Source: Rhodospirillales bacterium
GTDB lineage: Bacteria; Pseudomonadota; Alphaproteobacteria; Reyranellales; Reyranellaceae
Assembly: GCA_009377525.1 (NCBI GenBank)
Contig: WHTW01000049.1
Coordinates: 1-47,875, forward strand
Direction: 5' to 3'
DNA length: 47,875 nucleotides
The notes under the pieces were generated by a model. The model ran no database searches. It saw only the letters and a list, made by a program, of their open reading frames with translations, and was not told the DNA's origin. The position numbers and the translations under genes are program-made. This document shows positions 15,649 to 23,916 of the stretch, piece after piece; position 1 is the first letter of the stretch, and each line of letters opens with the position of its first letter.

Positions 15649-17096
15649 CGCTTACTCCCGAAGCCACCGCTGGTCGTGGTCGTCGGGGCCGGCGCCGGCG
15701 GCGGGCCCTGCGTCTCGCCGGCGGTCCCCCAGCCGATCCAGCGGGAGCCCACCTCGTTATAATAGCGCTCTTCGTCGTAATACTCGACCGGCAAGGCCAT
15801 GCTGCGCGCCGTGAGCCGGCCGATGCCGGCCAGCACACCGTAGTACGACACCTGCACGTCGCGCCGCGCCTGCACCAGACTGACCTGGGCGTTCAACAGC
15901 TCCTGCTCGGCGTTCAACACGTCGAGCGTGGTGCGCGAGCCGACCAGCGCTTCCTGGCGCACGCCGTTCAGCGCGACCTCGTTGGCGCGCACCTGCGCCT
16001 CGAACGAGGTGACGCGCGAGCGCGACGAATCGAGCTGGCGCCAGGCGCGGATCACGTTCTCGGCCACCGTGCGGCGTGCACTGTCGAGTTCGTTGCGGCG
16101 CTGGGCGACCACCTCCTTGGCCTGGCGGATGCGCGACCATTCGCTGCCGTTCTGGTAGATCGGCACCGTCGCCTGCAGGCGCACGCCGTAGGTGTAGTAG
16201 CGGTCGGTCGGGACCTGCAGGTCGAACTGTTGCTGGACGACGCCGACCAGGTTGACCTGGGGCAGCAGGTCGCCGACGGCGGTGTTGACCATGTAGTTTG
16301 CGGCGGAGATCCGATACTGCGCCGACACCGCGCGCGGGCCCATGTCCATGGCGAGCGAGATCGCCTCCTCCTCGCTGACCGGCAGGCCACCGATCAGCGG
16401 CATCTCGCCCAGCCGCCCCGGCTTCTGGCCGATGGTGCGCTGGAACGCGGCCTCGGCGATGCGCACCTGGGTCTCGGCCTGCACCAGGTCGGCGCGCGCG
16501 CCTTCGAGCCGGGCCTCGGCCTGTGAGACGTCGGTGATGGTCAATTCACCGACGCGGAAACGCTCGCGCGTGGCGTCCAACTGCTGGAGCAGCACGCGGA
16601 CGTTGTTGCGGCGCGCATCGGCGATGGCGATGTTCTGCACCAGGTCGGCGTAGGACGTCACCGCCGCCAGCAGCACGTTCTGCTCGGTGTCGGCGAGCGC
16701 GGCGCGCTGGGCCTGGATATTGGCCTGGGCCGTCTTGGTCTCCGAGATGGTCTTGCCGCCGCGGAAGATCGGCTGGGTCATCGTCAAGGTCGTGAACTTG
16801 CCGTTCAGGATGAAAAAGCTCGGCGCCGTCCGGATCGGATACGAATCCTGCTCGATCTTGTTGTACTCGAGCGACAGCGTGATCCTCGGCCGCCAGTTGG
16901 CGACGGCCTGGGCAAGTGATTCATCGGTCTGGCGCAGGAGCGCCCGGCTGGCCAGCAGGTCGGGATTGCTGTTGTACGTGGTCGACAGCGCCTCGATCAG
17001 GCTCTGCGACCAGGCATTCGAAGCGGCCCCCACCCCGGCCGCGAGGGCGCACAACGCTGCTGCGCGCGCGAGCCTCAACCTGGGCCGGATACGCAT
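15645..17096 (-). CDS. tolC: TolC family outer membrane efflux protein
   Basis: A 483-residue outer-membrane channel of type I secretion or multidrug efflux systems. A signal peptide (about residues 1-31, ending SNAWSQ) precedes two OEP repeats. SLIEALSTTYNSNPDLLASR starts the first helical pair, and FRVGELTITDVSQAEARLEG and GSRTTLDVLNAEQELLNAQV are the diagnostic helical motifs. The C-terminal tail is proline/threonine-rich. The stop overlaps popZ (ATGA). The pcm-tolC-popZ-valS order is common in alphaproteobacteria. No inner-membrane partner is present here. Confidence 0.93.
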   Translation of the reverse strand: MRIRPRLRLARAAALCALAAGVGAASNAWSQSLIEALSTTYNSNPDLLASRALLRQTDESLAQAVANWRPRITLSLEYNKIEQDSYPIRTAPSFFILNGKFTTLTMTQPIFRGGKTISETKTAQANIQAQRAALADTEQNVLLAAVTSYADLVQNIAIADARRNNVRVLLQQLDATRERFRVGELTITDVSQAEARLEGARADLVQAETQVRIAEAAFQRTIGQKPGRLGEMPLIGGLPVSEEEAISLAMDMGPRAVSAQYRISAANYMVNTAVGDLLPQVNLVGVVQQQFDLQVPTDRYYTYGVRLQATVPIYQNGSEWSRIRQAKEVVAQRRNELDSARRTVAENVIRAWRQLDSSRSRVTSFEAQVRANEVALNGVRQEALVGSRTTLDVLNAEQELLNAQVSLVQARRDVQVSYYGVLAGIGRLTARSMALPVEYYDEERYYNEVGSRWIGWGTAGETQGPPPAPAPTTTTSGGFGSKR

Positions 17097-17129
17097 TCAA
17101 GAACCCTCATTTGTGGCCAATAGCCTAAC

Positions 17130-17169
17130 ACTGGTCAGTTTCGATTTCCTAGTCCTAGAACTGACCGGT
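17130..17169. promoter_or_regulatory. Inverted repeat between pcm and tolC
   Basis: ACTGGTCAGTT (17130-17140) and AACTGACCGGT (17159-17169) match in inverted orientation at 10 of 11 positions, 18 bases apart. It lies nine bases after the pcm stop and 33 bases before the tolC start. It could be a weak terminator for pcm or a dyad operator for the tolC promoter; no T-run favours the former. Confidence 0.45.
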
Positions 17170-17177
17170 CGCGGCGA

Positions 17178-17837
17178 TCAGAAGGTGAAGCGCGGCGGCG
17201 GCGCGAAACCCGGCAACGGGGGCGTTCCGGCATCGAAAAGTGGCCGGCCGGAGGCCACACCGCCCTCTTTCACGAAGAGTTGCGCGCTTCCCAGCGCGCC
17301 CGGCGGGCCGGCGACGATGGTCGCCATCCGGCCGCCATCCACAAGCTGCTCGAAGATGGTCGGCGGGACTTGCCGAACGGCGCCTTCGATCAGGATGATG
17401 TCGTAGGGACCCGAGGCCGCTGCACCCTCCTCCAGCGGTCCGGCCTTCTGCTCGATGCCGGTGAGCCCCAGCTCCTTGGCCGTGCGCTCGGCGGCAGCAG
17501 CCAGCGCGGCGTCGCTCTCGACGGCGACCACCGACTTCACGAGCCGTGCCAATAGTGCCGCGCCATAGCCGCGGCCGGACGCCACGACCAGGGCGCGGTC
17601 GGTCTCGCGCGGCTGCAGGGTCTGGATAAGTCGCGCCAGCACCATGGGCTCCATCAGGAAGCGGCCGTTGCCGAGCGGCACGTCCTCGTCGGAATAGGCC
17701 ACCGAGCGCAGCCCGTCGGGCAGGAAGCGCTCGCGCGGCAGCGCGCCGATCACCGCCAGCAGCTGGCTATTGGTCACGCGGTTGGGCCGGAGCTGGCCTT
17801 CGACCATGTTGCGGCGTGCGAGCGCGAAGTCCGTCAT
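17178..17837 (-). CDS. pcm: Protein-L-isoaspartate O-methyltransferase
   Basis: A 219-residue SAM-dependent enzyme that methylates isoaspartyl residues in aged proteins to start their repair. MVEGQLRPNRVTNSQLLAVI is the alphaproteobacterial PCMT start. The SAM-binding segment is unusual: ALVVASGRGYGAALLARLV replaces the common ExGTGSGY. VVAVESDAAL and PYDIILIEGAV follow as motifs I-post and II. The G-x-G-x-G change may lower activity or mark a tolC-linked paralogue. It is upstream of tolC on the same strand with an 81-base gap. Confidence 0.87.
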   Translation of the reverse strand: MTDFALARRNMVEGQLRPNRVTNSQLLAVIGALPRERFLPDGLRSVAYSDEDVPLGNGRFLMEPMVLARLIQTLQPRETDRALVVASGRGYGAALLARLVKSVVAVESDAALAAAAERTAKELGLTGIEQKAGPLEEGAAASGPYDIILIEGAVRQVPPTIFEQLVDGGRMATIVAGPPGALGSAQLFVKEGGVASGRPLFDAGTPPLPGFAPPPRFTF

Positions 17838-17960
17838 CCCCTGCCCTCTAGATGTGGCGCGTCTTATAGGCGGTGGCGCACAATAGCGTCAAAGGCGCTC
17901 TGGTCGCGGCCGCTTGCCCTTGCCGCACGGCATGGGTATAGCAGCCGCCGCTCCTCGTGC

Positions 17961-18034
17961 GGCCTGGTGGCAGAGTGGTGATGCAGCGGACTGCAAATCC
18001 GCGTATGCCGGTTCGATTCCGGCCCAGGCCTCCA
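17961..18034 (+). tRNA. tRNA-Cys (GCA anticodon)
   Basis: A 74-base cloverleaf: acceptor GGCCTGG pairs with CCAGGCC, then discriminator T and encoded CCA. The anticodon loop CTGCAAA gives GCA at 17993-17995. The T-loop GTTCGATTC is standard. It lies in the gap between pcm and the liv genes, followed 126 bases later by tRNA-Asn. Confidence 0.96.
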
Positions 18035-18160
18035 TGACTTGAGCGACCCATAGGTCTTTGTGTGACCCAGGCGTTCTTTGAGGCCTTGCATGCCTCGGGA
18101 CGCTCTGCCACAACACCGCGCCTTCGCGCCCGGCATGCCGCGCCGGCGCGGGCTTGTTGA

Positions 18161-18235
18161 TCCGGAGTAGCTCAGCGGTAGAGCACGCGGCTGTTAACCG
18201 CTAGGTCGGGGGTTCGAATCCCTCCTCCGGAGCCA
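18161..18235 (+). tRNA. tRNA-Asn (GTT anticodon)
   Basis: A 75-base cloverleaf: acceptor TCCGGAG pairs with CTCCGGA, then discriminator G and encoded CCA. The anticodon GTT is at 18193-18195 in loop CTGTTAA. The D-arm AGCTCAGCGGTAGAGC and T-loop GTTCGAATC are standard. It is convergent with livF, whose stop is 62 bases downstream. Confidence 0.97.
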
Positions 18236-18297
18236 ATTTGAGAACAAGGGGTCAGGTGGCGTCACCTGGCCCCTTTTCCATCAGCACCAATGCGCCC

Positions 18298-19041
18298 TCA
18301 CGCCCCCCGTACGCCGCCGCCAAGATACATCGCGCGCACGTCCGGATTATCGAGCAGTTCCCCGCCCGTGCCTTGGTAGCGGTTGCGGCCAAGCTCGAGA
18401 ACATAGCCGCGGTCGGAGATCTCCAGGGCTCGCGCGGCATTCTGCTCCACGAGCATGACGGTCAGGCCCCCGCGCGCCATCGCCACCGTCTTGTCGAAGA
18501 CCTCGTCGACCAGGCGGGGCGACAGCCCCAGCGAGGGCTCGTCGAGCATCATCATCTTCGGCCGCATCATCAGGCCACGGCCCATGGCGAGCATCTGCTG
18601 CTCGCCGCCGCTCATAGAGCCTGCGACCTGGCTCGGGCGCTCGCCGAGCCGCGGGAATAGCGTGAAGACATAATCCATCGCCTCCTTGATCCTGGACTTG
18701 TCGCGCTCGAGGTACGCACCCATCTCGAGGTTCTCGCGCACGGTCATCTGGCCGAAGACGACGCGGCCCTGGGGGACGTAGGCGAGTCCGAGCCCGAGGA
18801 TACGGTCGGGCCGCAGGCCCACCAGGTTGTGGCCCAGGTAGACGACGTCGCCGCCGAGGTGATTGATAAGGCCCATGATCACCTTGAACGTCGTCGATTT
18901 CCCGGCACCGTTGGGACCGATGACGGCGACGATCTCGCCTTCGTCGATATGAAGCGACACCTCGTGCAGGATCTGGATCGGCCCATACCCCGCCGAGACC
19001 TCGCTCAGCGACAGCACCGGAGCCCGCCCGCTATCCGGCAT
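18298..19041 (-). CDS. livF: Branched-chain amino acid-type ABC transporter ATPase LivF
   Basis: A 247-residue cytoplasmic ATPase of a HAAT-family importer. Walker A GPNGAGKST is at residues 42-50, the signature MSGGEQQML and Walker B MMMLDEPSLGL follow, and the LivF-type VVFGQMTVRENLEMGAYL block distinguishes it from LivG. It is the last gene of the run livK-livH-livM-livG-livF, and its start overlaps the end of livG by 11 bases. Substrates of this family include branched-chain amino acids, amides, urea and aromatic compounds, so leucine transport itself is not proven. Confidence 0.92.
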   Translation of the reverse strand: MPDSGRAPVLSLSEVSAGYGPIQILHEVSLHIDEGEIVAVIGPNGAGKSTTFKVIMGLINHLGGDVVYLGHNLVGLRPDRILGLGLAYVPQGRVVFGQMTVRENLEMGAYLERDKSRIKEAMDYVFTLFPRLGERPSQVAGSMSGGEQQMLAMGRGLMMRPKMMMLDEPSLGLSPRLVDEVFDKTVAMARGGLTVMLVEQNAARALEISDRGYVLELGRNRYQGTGGELLDNPDVRAMYLGGGVRGA

Positions 19042-19783
19042 GGACCACTCCCGACTGGCGGCGGCCGAAATATGCCTCGATCACGCGCTCGTTGCCCTGG
19101 ATCTCGGAGGGAGGGCCCTCGGCGATCTTGACGCCGTAGTCCATGACGAAGATGCGCTCGCAATGGTTCATGATGACGTTCATGTCGTGCTCGACGATCA
19201 GGATCGTCTTGCCGGTCTCCTGAAGCCGGTGGATCTGCTCGAGGAGCTGCTGGAGCAGCGTGCGGTTCACGCCGGCCGCCGGCTCGTCGAGGAGGATCAC
19301 GTCCGGGTCCGTCATGAGCGCGCGCGCGAACTCGAGAAGCTTCTGCTGGCCGTACGACAGACGCCCGCCGTACTCGCCGCGCAGGTGGGTGAGATTGACC
19401 AACGCGATCAGCTCGCCCGCGCGCTCCCGCGCCACCCGGTCGGGAACGGCCAGCCCCGTCACCGACAGCATGTTCTCCAGCACCGTCATCTCGCGGAAGA
19501 CGCGTGTGATCTGGAACGTCCGCGTGATGCCCCGGCGGAAAATGCGGTAGGGCTTCAGGCCGGCGATGTCGACGCCGTCGTGGAGGACCTGGCCCCCGTC
19601 GGGCTGCGCCAGCCCGGTCAGCAGGTTGAAGGTCGTCGTCTTGCCCGAGCCGTTCGGGCCGATGAGCCCGCAGATCTTCCCGCGGGGGACGGCGAAGCTG
19701 CAGCCGTCGACGGCATGAACGCCGCCGAAAGCCTTGCGCAGGTCCCGCGCCTCCAGCGCGATGCCGTTTGCGTCAGGCATCAT
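19031..19783 (-). CDS. livG: Branched-chain amino acid-type ABC transporter ATPase LivG
   Basis: A 250-residue ATPase partner of LivF. Walker A GPNGSGKTT is at residues 42-50. ITRTFQITRVFREMTVLENM is the LivG Q-loop region, LSYGQQKLLEFARAL the signature, VILLDEPAAGVN the Walker B, and IEAYFGRR the usual LivG C-terminus. The start ATG at 19783 shares one base with the livM stop (TGATG), giving coupled translation; a second ATG follows directly. Within this operon both ATPases, both permeases and one receptor are present, so the importer is complete. Confidence 0.93.
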   Translation of the reverse strand: MMPDANGIALEARDLRKAFGGVHAVDGCSFAVPRGKICGLIGPNGSGKTTTFNLLTGLAQPDGGQVLHDGVDIAGLKPYRIFRRGITRTFQITRVFREMTVLENMLSVTGLAVPDRVARERAGELIALVNLTHLRGEYGGRLSYGQQKLLEFARALMTDPDVILLDEPAAGVNRTLLQQLLEQIHRLQETGKTILIVEHDMNVIMNHCERIFVMDYGVKIAEGPPSEIQGNERVIEAYFGRRQSGVVHAG

Positions 19784-20721
19784 CAGTGGACCATGCCTTT
19801 GCGGACCCAGCCGCGGTCGATCGCGAACCCGATCAGGCCGCGCGGCATGAACCGCGCCACGACGATGATGAACAGCCCGTATGCAATCAGGTGAGCCGTC
19901 GGGAAGTTGACCCAGGTCAGCTCCTGCGCCGTGTAGAGCAGCACCGCGCCAATCACCGGTCCGATCACCGTGCCCTTGCCGCCGAGCATCGACATCAGCG
20001 CCATGGCGATGGTGATCTGCACGAAGAAGACCGCCTGCGGCTCGATGTAGAGCACCTTGTAGGCCTGGATGCCGCCCGCCGCGGCGGGGAAGACGGCGGA
20101 GAGGACGAAGGCCAGTAGCTTGTACCGTGTCACGTTGATGCCGAGCGCCTCGGCGGCAACCTCGTCCTCGCGGATCGCGTTCAGGCGGATGCCGAAGCGC
20201 GAGTGGGCCACGAGGTAGGCCACGGCGATGGTGATCAGCATCAGCACCAGCATGGCATAGTAAGTCGAGGTCGAGTTCTCGACGCTGGGGAAGCTGATGC
20301 CGAGACCGCCATGCGTCAGGCCGTCCCAGACGGTGGCCACGACGCGGGTGCCCTCCGCCATTCCCAGCATGGCGATCGCGAAGTACGGACCCTTGAGCCG
20401 AAGCACCGGATAGCCGATCGCCACCGCGACAAGCCCGGCGACGAGCGCGCCCGCGAAGAGCGTCGTCACCCAGGACCAGCCATGGTCGACGACCAGGATG
20501 GCGCACGCGTAGGCACCGATGCCGTAGAAGGCCACGTGCCCGAACGAGGTGTAGCCGGTGAAGCCGCTGATGATGTTCCACGACAGGGCCAACACGACGT
20601 ACATCATCGTAAACAGCGCGAACGACGTCAGGTAGACGCTCAGTCCCTGGGGCAGGGCCAGGAGGCCGAGGGCCAGCAGCCCGAGGAGGGCGAGGTTGCG
20701 GAGGTGCTCGCGCTGCGTCAT
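19783..20721 (-). CDS. livM: Branched-chain amino acid-type ABC transporter permease LivM
   Basis: A 312-residue inner-membrane permease with about nine hydrophobic segments. ALSWNIISGFTGYTSFGHVA is the LivM signature near the N-terminus, and FVLSAVFPAAAGGIQAYK and MLGGKGTVIGPVIGAVLL are the conserved EAA-like and C-terminal blocks. It starts nine bases after the livH stop and overlaps livG by one base. With LivH it forms the membrane channel. Confidence 0.92.
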   Translation of the reverse strand: MTQREHLRNLALLGLLALGLLALPQGLSVYLTSFALFTMMYVVLALSWNIISGFTGYTSFGHVAFYGIGAYACAILVVDHGWSWVTTLFAGALVAGLVAVAIGYPVLRLKGPYFAIAMLGMAEGTRVVATVWDGLTHGGLGISFPSVENSTSTYYAMLVLMLITIAVAYLVAHSRFGIRLNAIREDEVAAEALGINVTRYKLLAFVLSAVFPAAAGGIQAYKVLYIEPQAVFFVQITIAMALMSMLGGKGTVIGPVIGAVLLYTAQELTWVNFPTAHLIAYGLFIIVVARFMPRGLIGFAIDRGWVRKGMVH

Positions 20722-20730
20722 TGGACCTGC

Positions 20731-21717
20731 TCACCCTTCCTTCACGCCCATGAGGCCGCCAGGGCGAATGAGCAGCACCGCGATGAGCAGGCCGTACGCG
20801 GCCAGCTCGACCATGGCCGTGCCGTTCGGGATCATCAGCGAAACCAGGCTCTCGAGGACGGCGAGCATGAAGCCGCCGATCAATGCACCGAGGTAATGCC
20901 CGCGGCCGCCCAGGATGATGATGGTGAAGGCCTGCAGCGTGTAGATGATGCCGGTCTCGGGGTTGAACCCGAACTGGATGGACACCAGTGCGCCTCCCGC
21001 CACCGCGAGCGAGGCGGCGATGCCCGTCGTGATCAGGTAGATGAGGCCGACATTGACGCCGCAGACCATGGCCACCTCCGCGTTGAGGGCGGTCGCCCGG
21101 ATCGCCTTGCCGATGCGCGTGAGCTTGAGGAGGAAGTAGACCCCCACCGAAATGGCAAGCGCCATCGTGAAGCTGATCAGCTTGTTCTGACTGACGGCGA
21201 TGGAGTCGGTGATCTGCACGGAGTGCGGCGCGTAGGGGATGGTCCGGAAGTCCGTCGTGAAGATCAGCTCCGCGACGTAGATCATGGTCAGGCCTAGTCC
21301 GAAAGTGACCAGGAGCCCGGTCAGTTCGGGTTGGCCCACGACCGCGTTCAATAGGAGCTTCTGCACCACCATGCCGAAGACGAACGCGATCGGCAGCGTG
21401 AAGACGAGAGACAGCAGTGGGTCCACGCCGAGGTAGAAGAACGCGGCCCAGGTGAGGTAGGCGCCCATCATGACCCACTCGCCGTGGGCGGCGTTGATGA
21501 TGCGCATCACGCCGAAGATCATCGTGAGCCCGACGGCGAACATCGCGTACACGCCGCCCTGGAGAAAGCCGGAGAGCACGACGGTCCCCAGGTAGCCGAG
21601 CCATTCGGCATCCCAGCGTACCGTGCCGTACCGGATGCCGATCACGAAGGGCAGGGCGTAGGCCGCAACCAGGAAGGCGGCCAGGAGATAGAGACTCCTG
21701 ACCTCGCTCCGCTCCAT
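20731..21717 (-). CDS. livH: Branched-chain amino acid-type ABC transporter permease LivH
   Basis: A 328-residue permease. SGFLQGGVYAMFAVGLTMIF, then GVMRIINAAHGEWVMMGAYL is the LivH N-terminal signature, and FTIIILGGRGHYLGALIGG the conserved C-terminal region. An extra N-terminal hydrophobic segment (LYLLAAFLVAAYALPFVIGI) makes it longer than the usual 290-300 residues. I chose ATG 21717. An in-frame GTG at 21843 lies seven bases after the livK stop and would add 42 mostly polar residues. Operon compactness favours it, while conservation favours the shorter form. Confidence 0.87.
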   Translation of the reverse strand: MERSEVRSLYLLAAFLVAAYALPFVIGIRYGTVRWDAEWLGYLGTVVLSGFLQGGVYAMFAVGLTMIFGVMRIINAAHGEWVMMGAYLTWAAFFYLGVDPLLSLVFTLPIAFVFGMVVQKLLLNAVVGQPELTGLLVTFGLGLTMIYVAELIFTTDFRTIPYAPHSVQITDSIAVSQNKLISFTMALAISVGVYFLLKLTRIGKAIRATALNAEVAMVCGVNVGLIYLITTGIAASLAVAGGALVSIQFGFNPETGIIYTLQAFTIIILGGRGHYLGALIGGFMLAVLESLVSLMIPNGTAMVELAAYGLLIAVLLIRPGGLMGVKEG

Positions 21718-21850
21718 CCATCCCCGGCCGCGCCGACGCCCGACGGCTGGGGCGACGGCCGGCGCCGTGTCGGCAAATGGCCGCGAGAACGCCGTCTCCC
21801 GGCCTGCCTTCTCCGGGCCTAGCATCTCGGCACGATCGTCCACGCCGGCT

Positions 21851-23044
21851 CTACCGCTTGCTCCACTCGGGTATGGGCAGCTTCGCCTTCGTCTCCGCCC
21901 ACTGCTCCGGGAACACGACGCGGCGTTCACCCTTCAGGATCTGGAAAGTCAGCCCTTCGTGGTCGTTCATCCCTTTGTCGTTCACCTTGTAGCGGCCGAA
22001 GACGGTCGTGGTCTCGATGGAGGCGAGCGCGTCGCGAAGCTTTTGGCTGTCGAAGCTGCCCGCCTGCTTGAGGGCGGCCTCGGTCACCTGCAGCGCACCG
22101 TACGTCCCGCCGGCGTGATAGTTCGGCTTCTCGCCGTAGCGCTTTTCGTACTCGGCAATGAACTCCTTCATGCCGGGATGCTTGAGGATGTCCGGCAAAG
22201 GCTCCCACTGGCTGAAGCCGAGGATGTACTCCGCGCTGTCGCCAAGCTGCTCGGCGAATTGCGGCAGGCCGGGTCCGACAGTCCCGGAGAACAGCTTGAA
22301 GTACAGGTTGAGCTCGCGCATCTGCCGGACTTGGGCGGCGGCGTCGGCGAAGTAGCTGTTGGACATGATCGCCTCGGCACCCGCTGCCTTGATCTTCTGC
22401 AACAGTGCCGTAAAGTCGGTCTGCTTTTGCGGGTAATTCTCCTGGAGGACGACCTGCAGGCCGAGCTTGTCCGCCCACTGCTTGGCGCCGATGCCGGACT
22501 GACGCGGGAACAGGCTGTCCTCGCCGATGATCGCGATCCTCTTGACGCCGATCTGCTTGGCGAGGTGCACCGCGCCCTTCTGGTAGTCCTCGGCGATGGC
22601 GACGATGCTGAAGATGTACTTTCGGCCCTTCTCCCAGATCGGGCTCGACGCCGCGCCGTAGGCGACGAACGGCATCTTGTAGCGTTCGTTGATGTTGGCG
22701 ACCGCCTCGGTGATGGCACTCGAGTACGGCGCAAGGAGCACGTCGACTTTGTCCTCGGTGATCAGCTTCTCATAGAGCTTGACGGCGGTCTGGGTGTCCG
22801 ACTTGTCGTCGAGGAGGACGAGATTGATCTTGCGGCCAAGCAGGCCTCCCCGGCTGTTCACCTGGTCGACCCACATCTTGATCGCGTTCACCTGCCGGCC
22901 GGCTGGTTCGGCGAAACGGCCGGTTTGCGAGATTGCCCCGCCGACCAGCACCTCGTTTTTCGGCCTGTCCTCTGCCCTGCCGGCGGGCACAAGGACCAAA
23001 AGCGCCATGAGCGCGGCAACGGCTCGGAGTACGCATTGCGTCAT
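21851..23044 (-). CDS. livK: ABC transporter substrate-binding protein, LivK/type 1 periplasmic family
   Basis: A 397-residue periplasmic receptor that feeds the LivHMGF importer. A signal peptide covers about residues 1-24 (cleavage near AGRA). NEVLVGGAISQTGRFAEPAG is the classical receptor opening with the ligand-loop S/T residues. DKVDVLLAPYSSAITEAVAN and MPFVAYGAASSPIWEKGRKY follow the type 1 periplasmic fold. As the first gene of the operon it probably sits behind the promoter in the 198-base gap to the divergent NUDIX gene. The ligand cannot be stated; aromatic and amide binders share this fold. Confidence 0.92.
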   Translation of the reverse strand: MTQCVLRAVAALMALLVLVPAGRAEDRPKNEVLVGGAISQTGRFAEPAGRQVNAIKMWVDQVNSRGGLLGRKINLVLLDDKSDTQTAVKLYEKLITEDKVDVLLAPYSSAITEAVANINERYKMPFVAYGAASSPIWEKGRKYIFSIVAIAEDYQKGAVHLAKQIGVKRIAIIGEDSLFPRQSGIGAKQWADKLGLQVVLQENYPQKQTDFTALLQKIKAAGAEAIMSNSYFADAAAQVRQMRELNLYFKLFSGTVGPGLPQFAEQLGDSAEYILGFSQWEPLPDILKHPGMKEFIAEYEKRYGEKPNYHAGGTYGALQVTEAALKQAGSFDSQKLRDALASIETTTVFGRYKVNDKGMNDHEGLTFQILKGERRVVFPEQWAETKAKLPIPEWSKR

Positions 23045-23242
23045 CGCTGGACCTCCCGTAATCGTTGAAGAGACTCGGGACTACGCGTTCGCAATTGTTC
23101 GTCAGGCGAAAGAAGCAATATCGCATACCGACTGTCAAGTGTGAGCGACCTCGAATTACGGCAAATTGCGGGCGCACGCGACAGGCTCGATATCGAACTG
23201 TCGACCGCTGGATAGCTGGCACTTCATACATTCGGAGCCGAT

Positions 23243-23857
23243 ATGTCGTCGCGCGCCCTGCCCAATGAAACCGTCGAACTGGTCGACCATGTCGTGGCTT
23301 ACCAGGGCCGCTTCCGCGTCAGCCGCTACCAGTTTCGCCACGGCCTCTACGAAGGCGGCCAGAGCCCGGTCCTCAAGCGCGAAGTGTTCGAGCGCGGCAC
23401 CGCCGCCGCCGTTCTGCCCTACGATCCGCGGCGCGACGAGGTCGTGCTGATCCGCCAGTTCCGCGCCGGCTCCTACGTTGCCGGCCGCCATCCCTTCACC
23501 TGGGAGATCGTCGCCGGGATCATCGAGGATGGCGAATCGCCGGAGGATCTGGCCCGCCGCGAAGCGGTCGAGGAAGCCTCGCTCGAGGTCCGTGACGTGA
23601 TCCCCATCCACGACGTGATCCTCAGTCCCGGCGCCTGCTCGGAAGGCTGCGTGATCTTCCTCGGCCACGTCGACACGACCAACGCGGGCGGCATTTTCGG
23701 TCTGGAGTCCGAAGGCGAGAATATCTTGGTGAAAGTCCTGCCCTTCGCAGAAGTCCGCACCATGCTGGAGCATGGCGAGATCGACAACGCCATCGCCGTG
23801 ATCGCCCTGCAGTGGCTGGCGCTGCATCGCGACGAAGTGCGCGCGCGCTGGCGCTAG
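23243..23857 (+). CDS. nudF: NUDIX hydrolase, ADP-ribose pyrophosphatase type
   Basis: A 204-residue hydrolase of nucleoside diphosphate derivatives. The NUDIX box is GIIEDGESPEDLARREAVEE with the catalytic REAVEEA glutamates. The preceding FTWEIVAG and upstream VLIRQFRAG are typical of ADP-ribose pyrophosphatases (NudF/TrgB group), which turn ADP-ribose into AMP and ribose 5-phosphate. It is divergent from livK and 59 bases before cysK. A ribokinase farther along the same strand could be functionally related through ribose phosphate, but that is only a suggestion. Confidence 0.88.
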   Translation: MSSRALPNETVELVDHVVAYQGRFRVSRYQFRHGLYEGGQSPVLKREVFERGTAAAVLPYDPRRDEVVLIRQFRAGSYVAGRHPFTWEIVAGIIEDGESPEDLARREAVEEASLEVRDVIPIHDVILSPGACSEGCVIFLGHVDTTNAGGIFGLESEGENILVKVLPFAEVRTMLEHGEIDNAIAVIALQWLALHRDEVRARWR

Positions 23858-23916
23858 CGCAACGGGCGCGATACGGTCCGGCCGGGGATGCGCAGGGTCA
23901 GCAGAGCGAGCATGTC

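Noticed and set aside
17848..18136. Minus-strand open frames over tRNA-Cys
   Set aside because: They are antisense to a clear tRNA and its flanks, with sequences commonly mis-called as proteins (for example WAGIEPAYADLQSA-like text from tRNA complements).
18236..23242. The liv operon as a genomic island integrated at tRNA-Asn
   Set aside because: No integrase and no convincing duplicate of the tRNA 3' end was found on the far side (only a seven-base CGGAGCC match near 23233).
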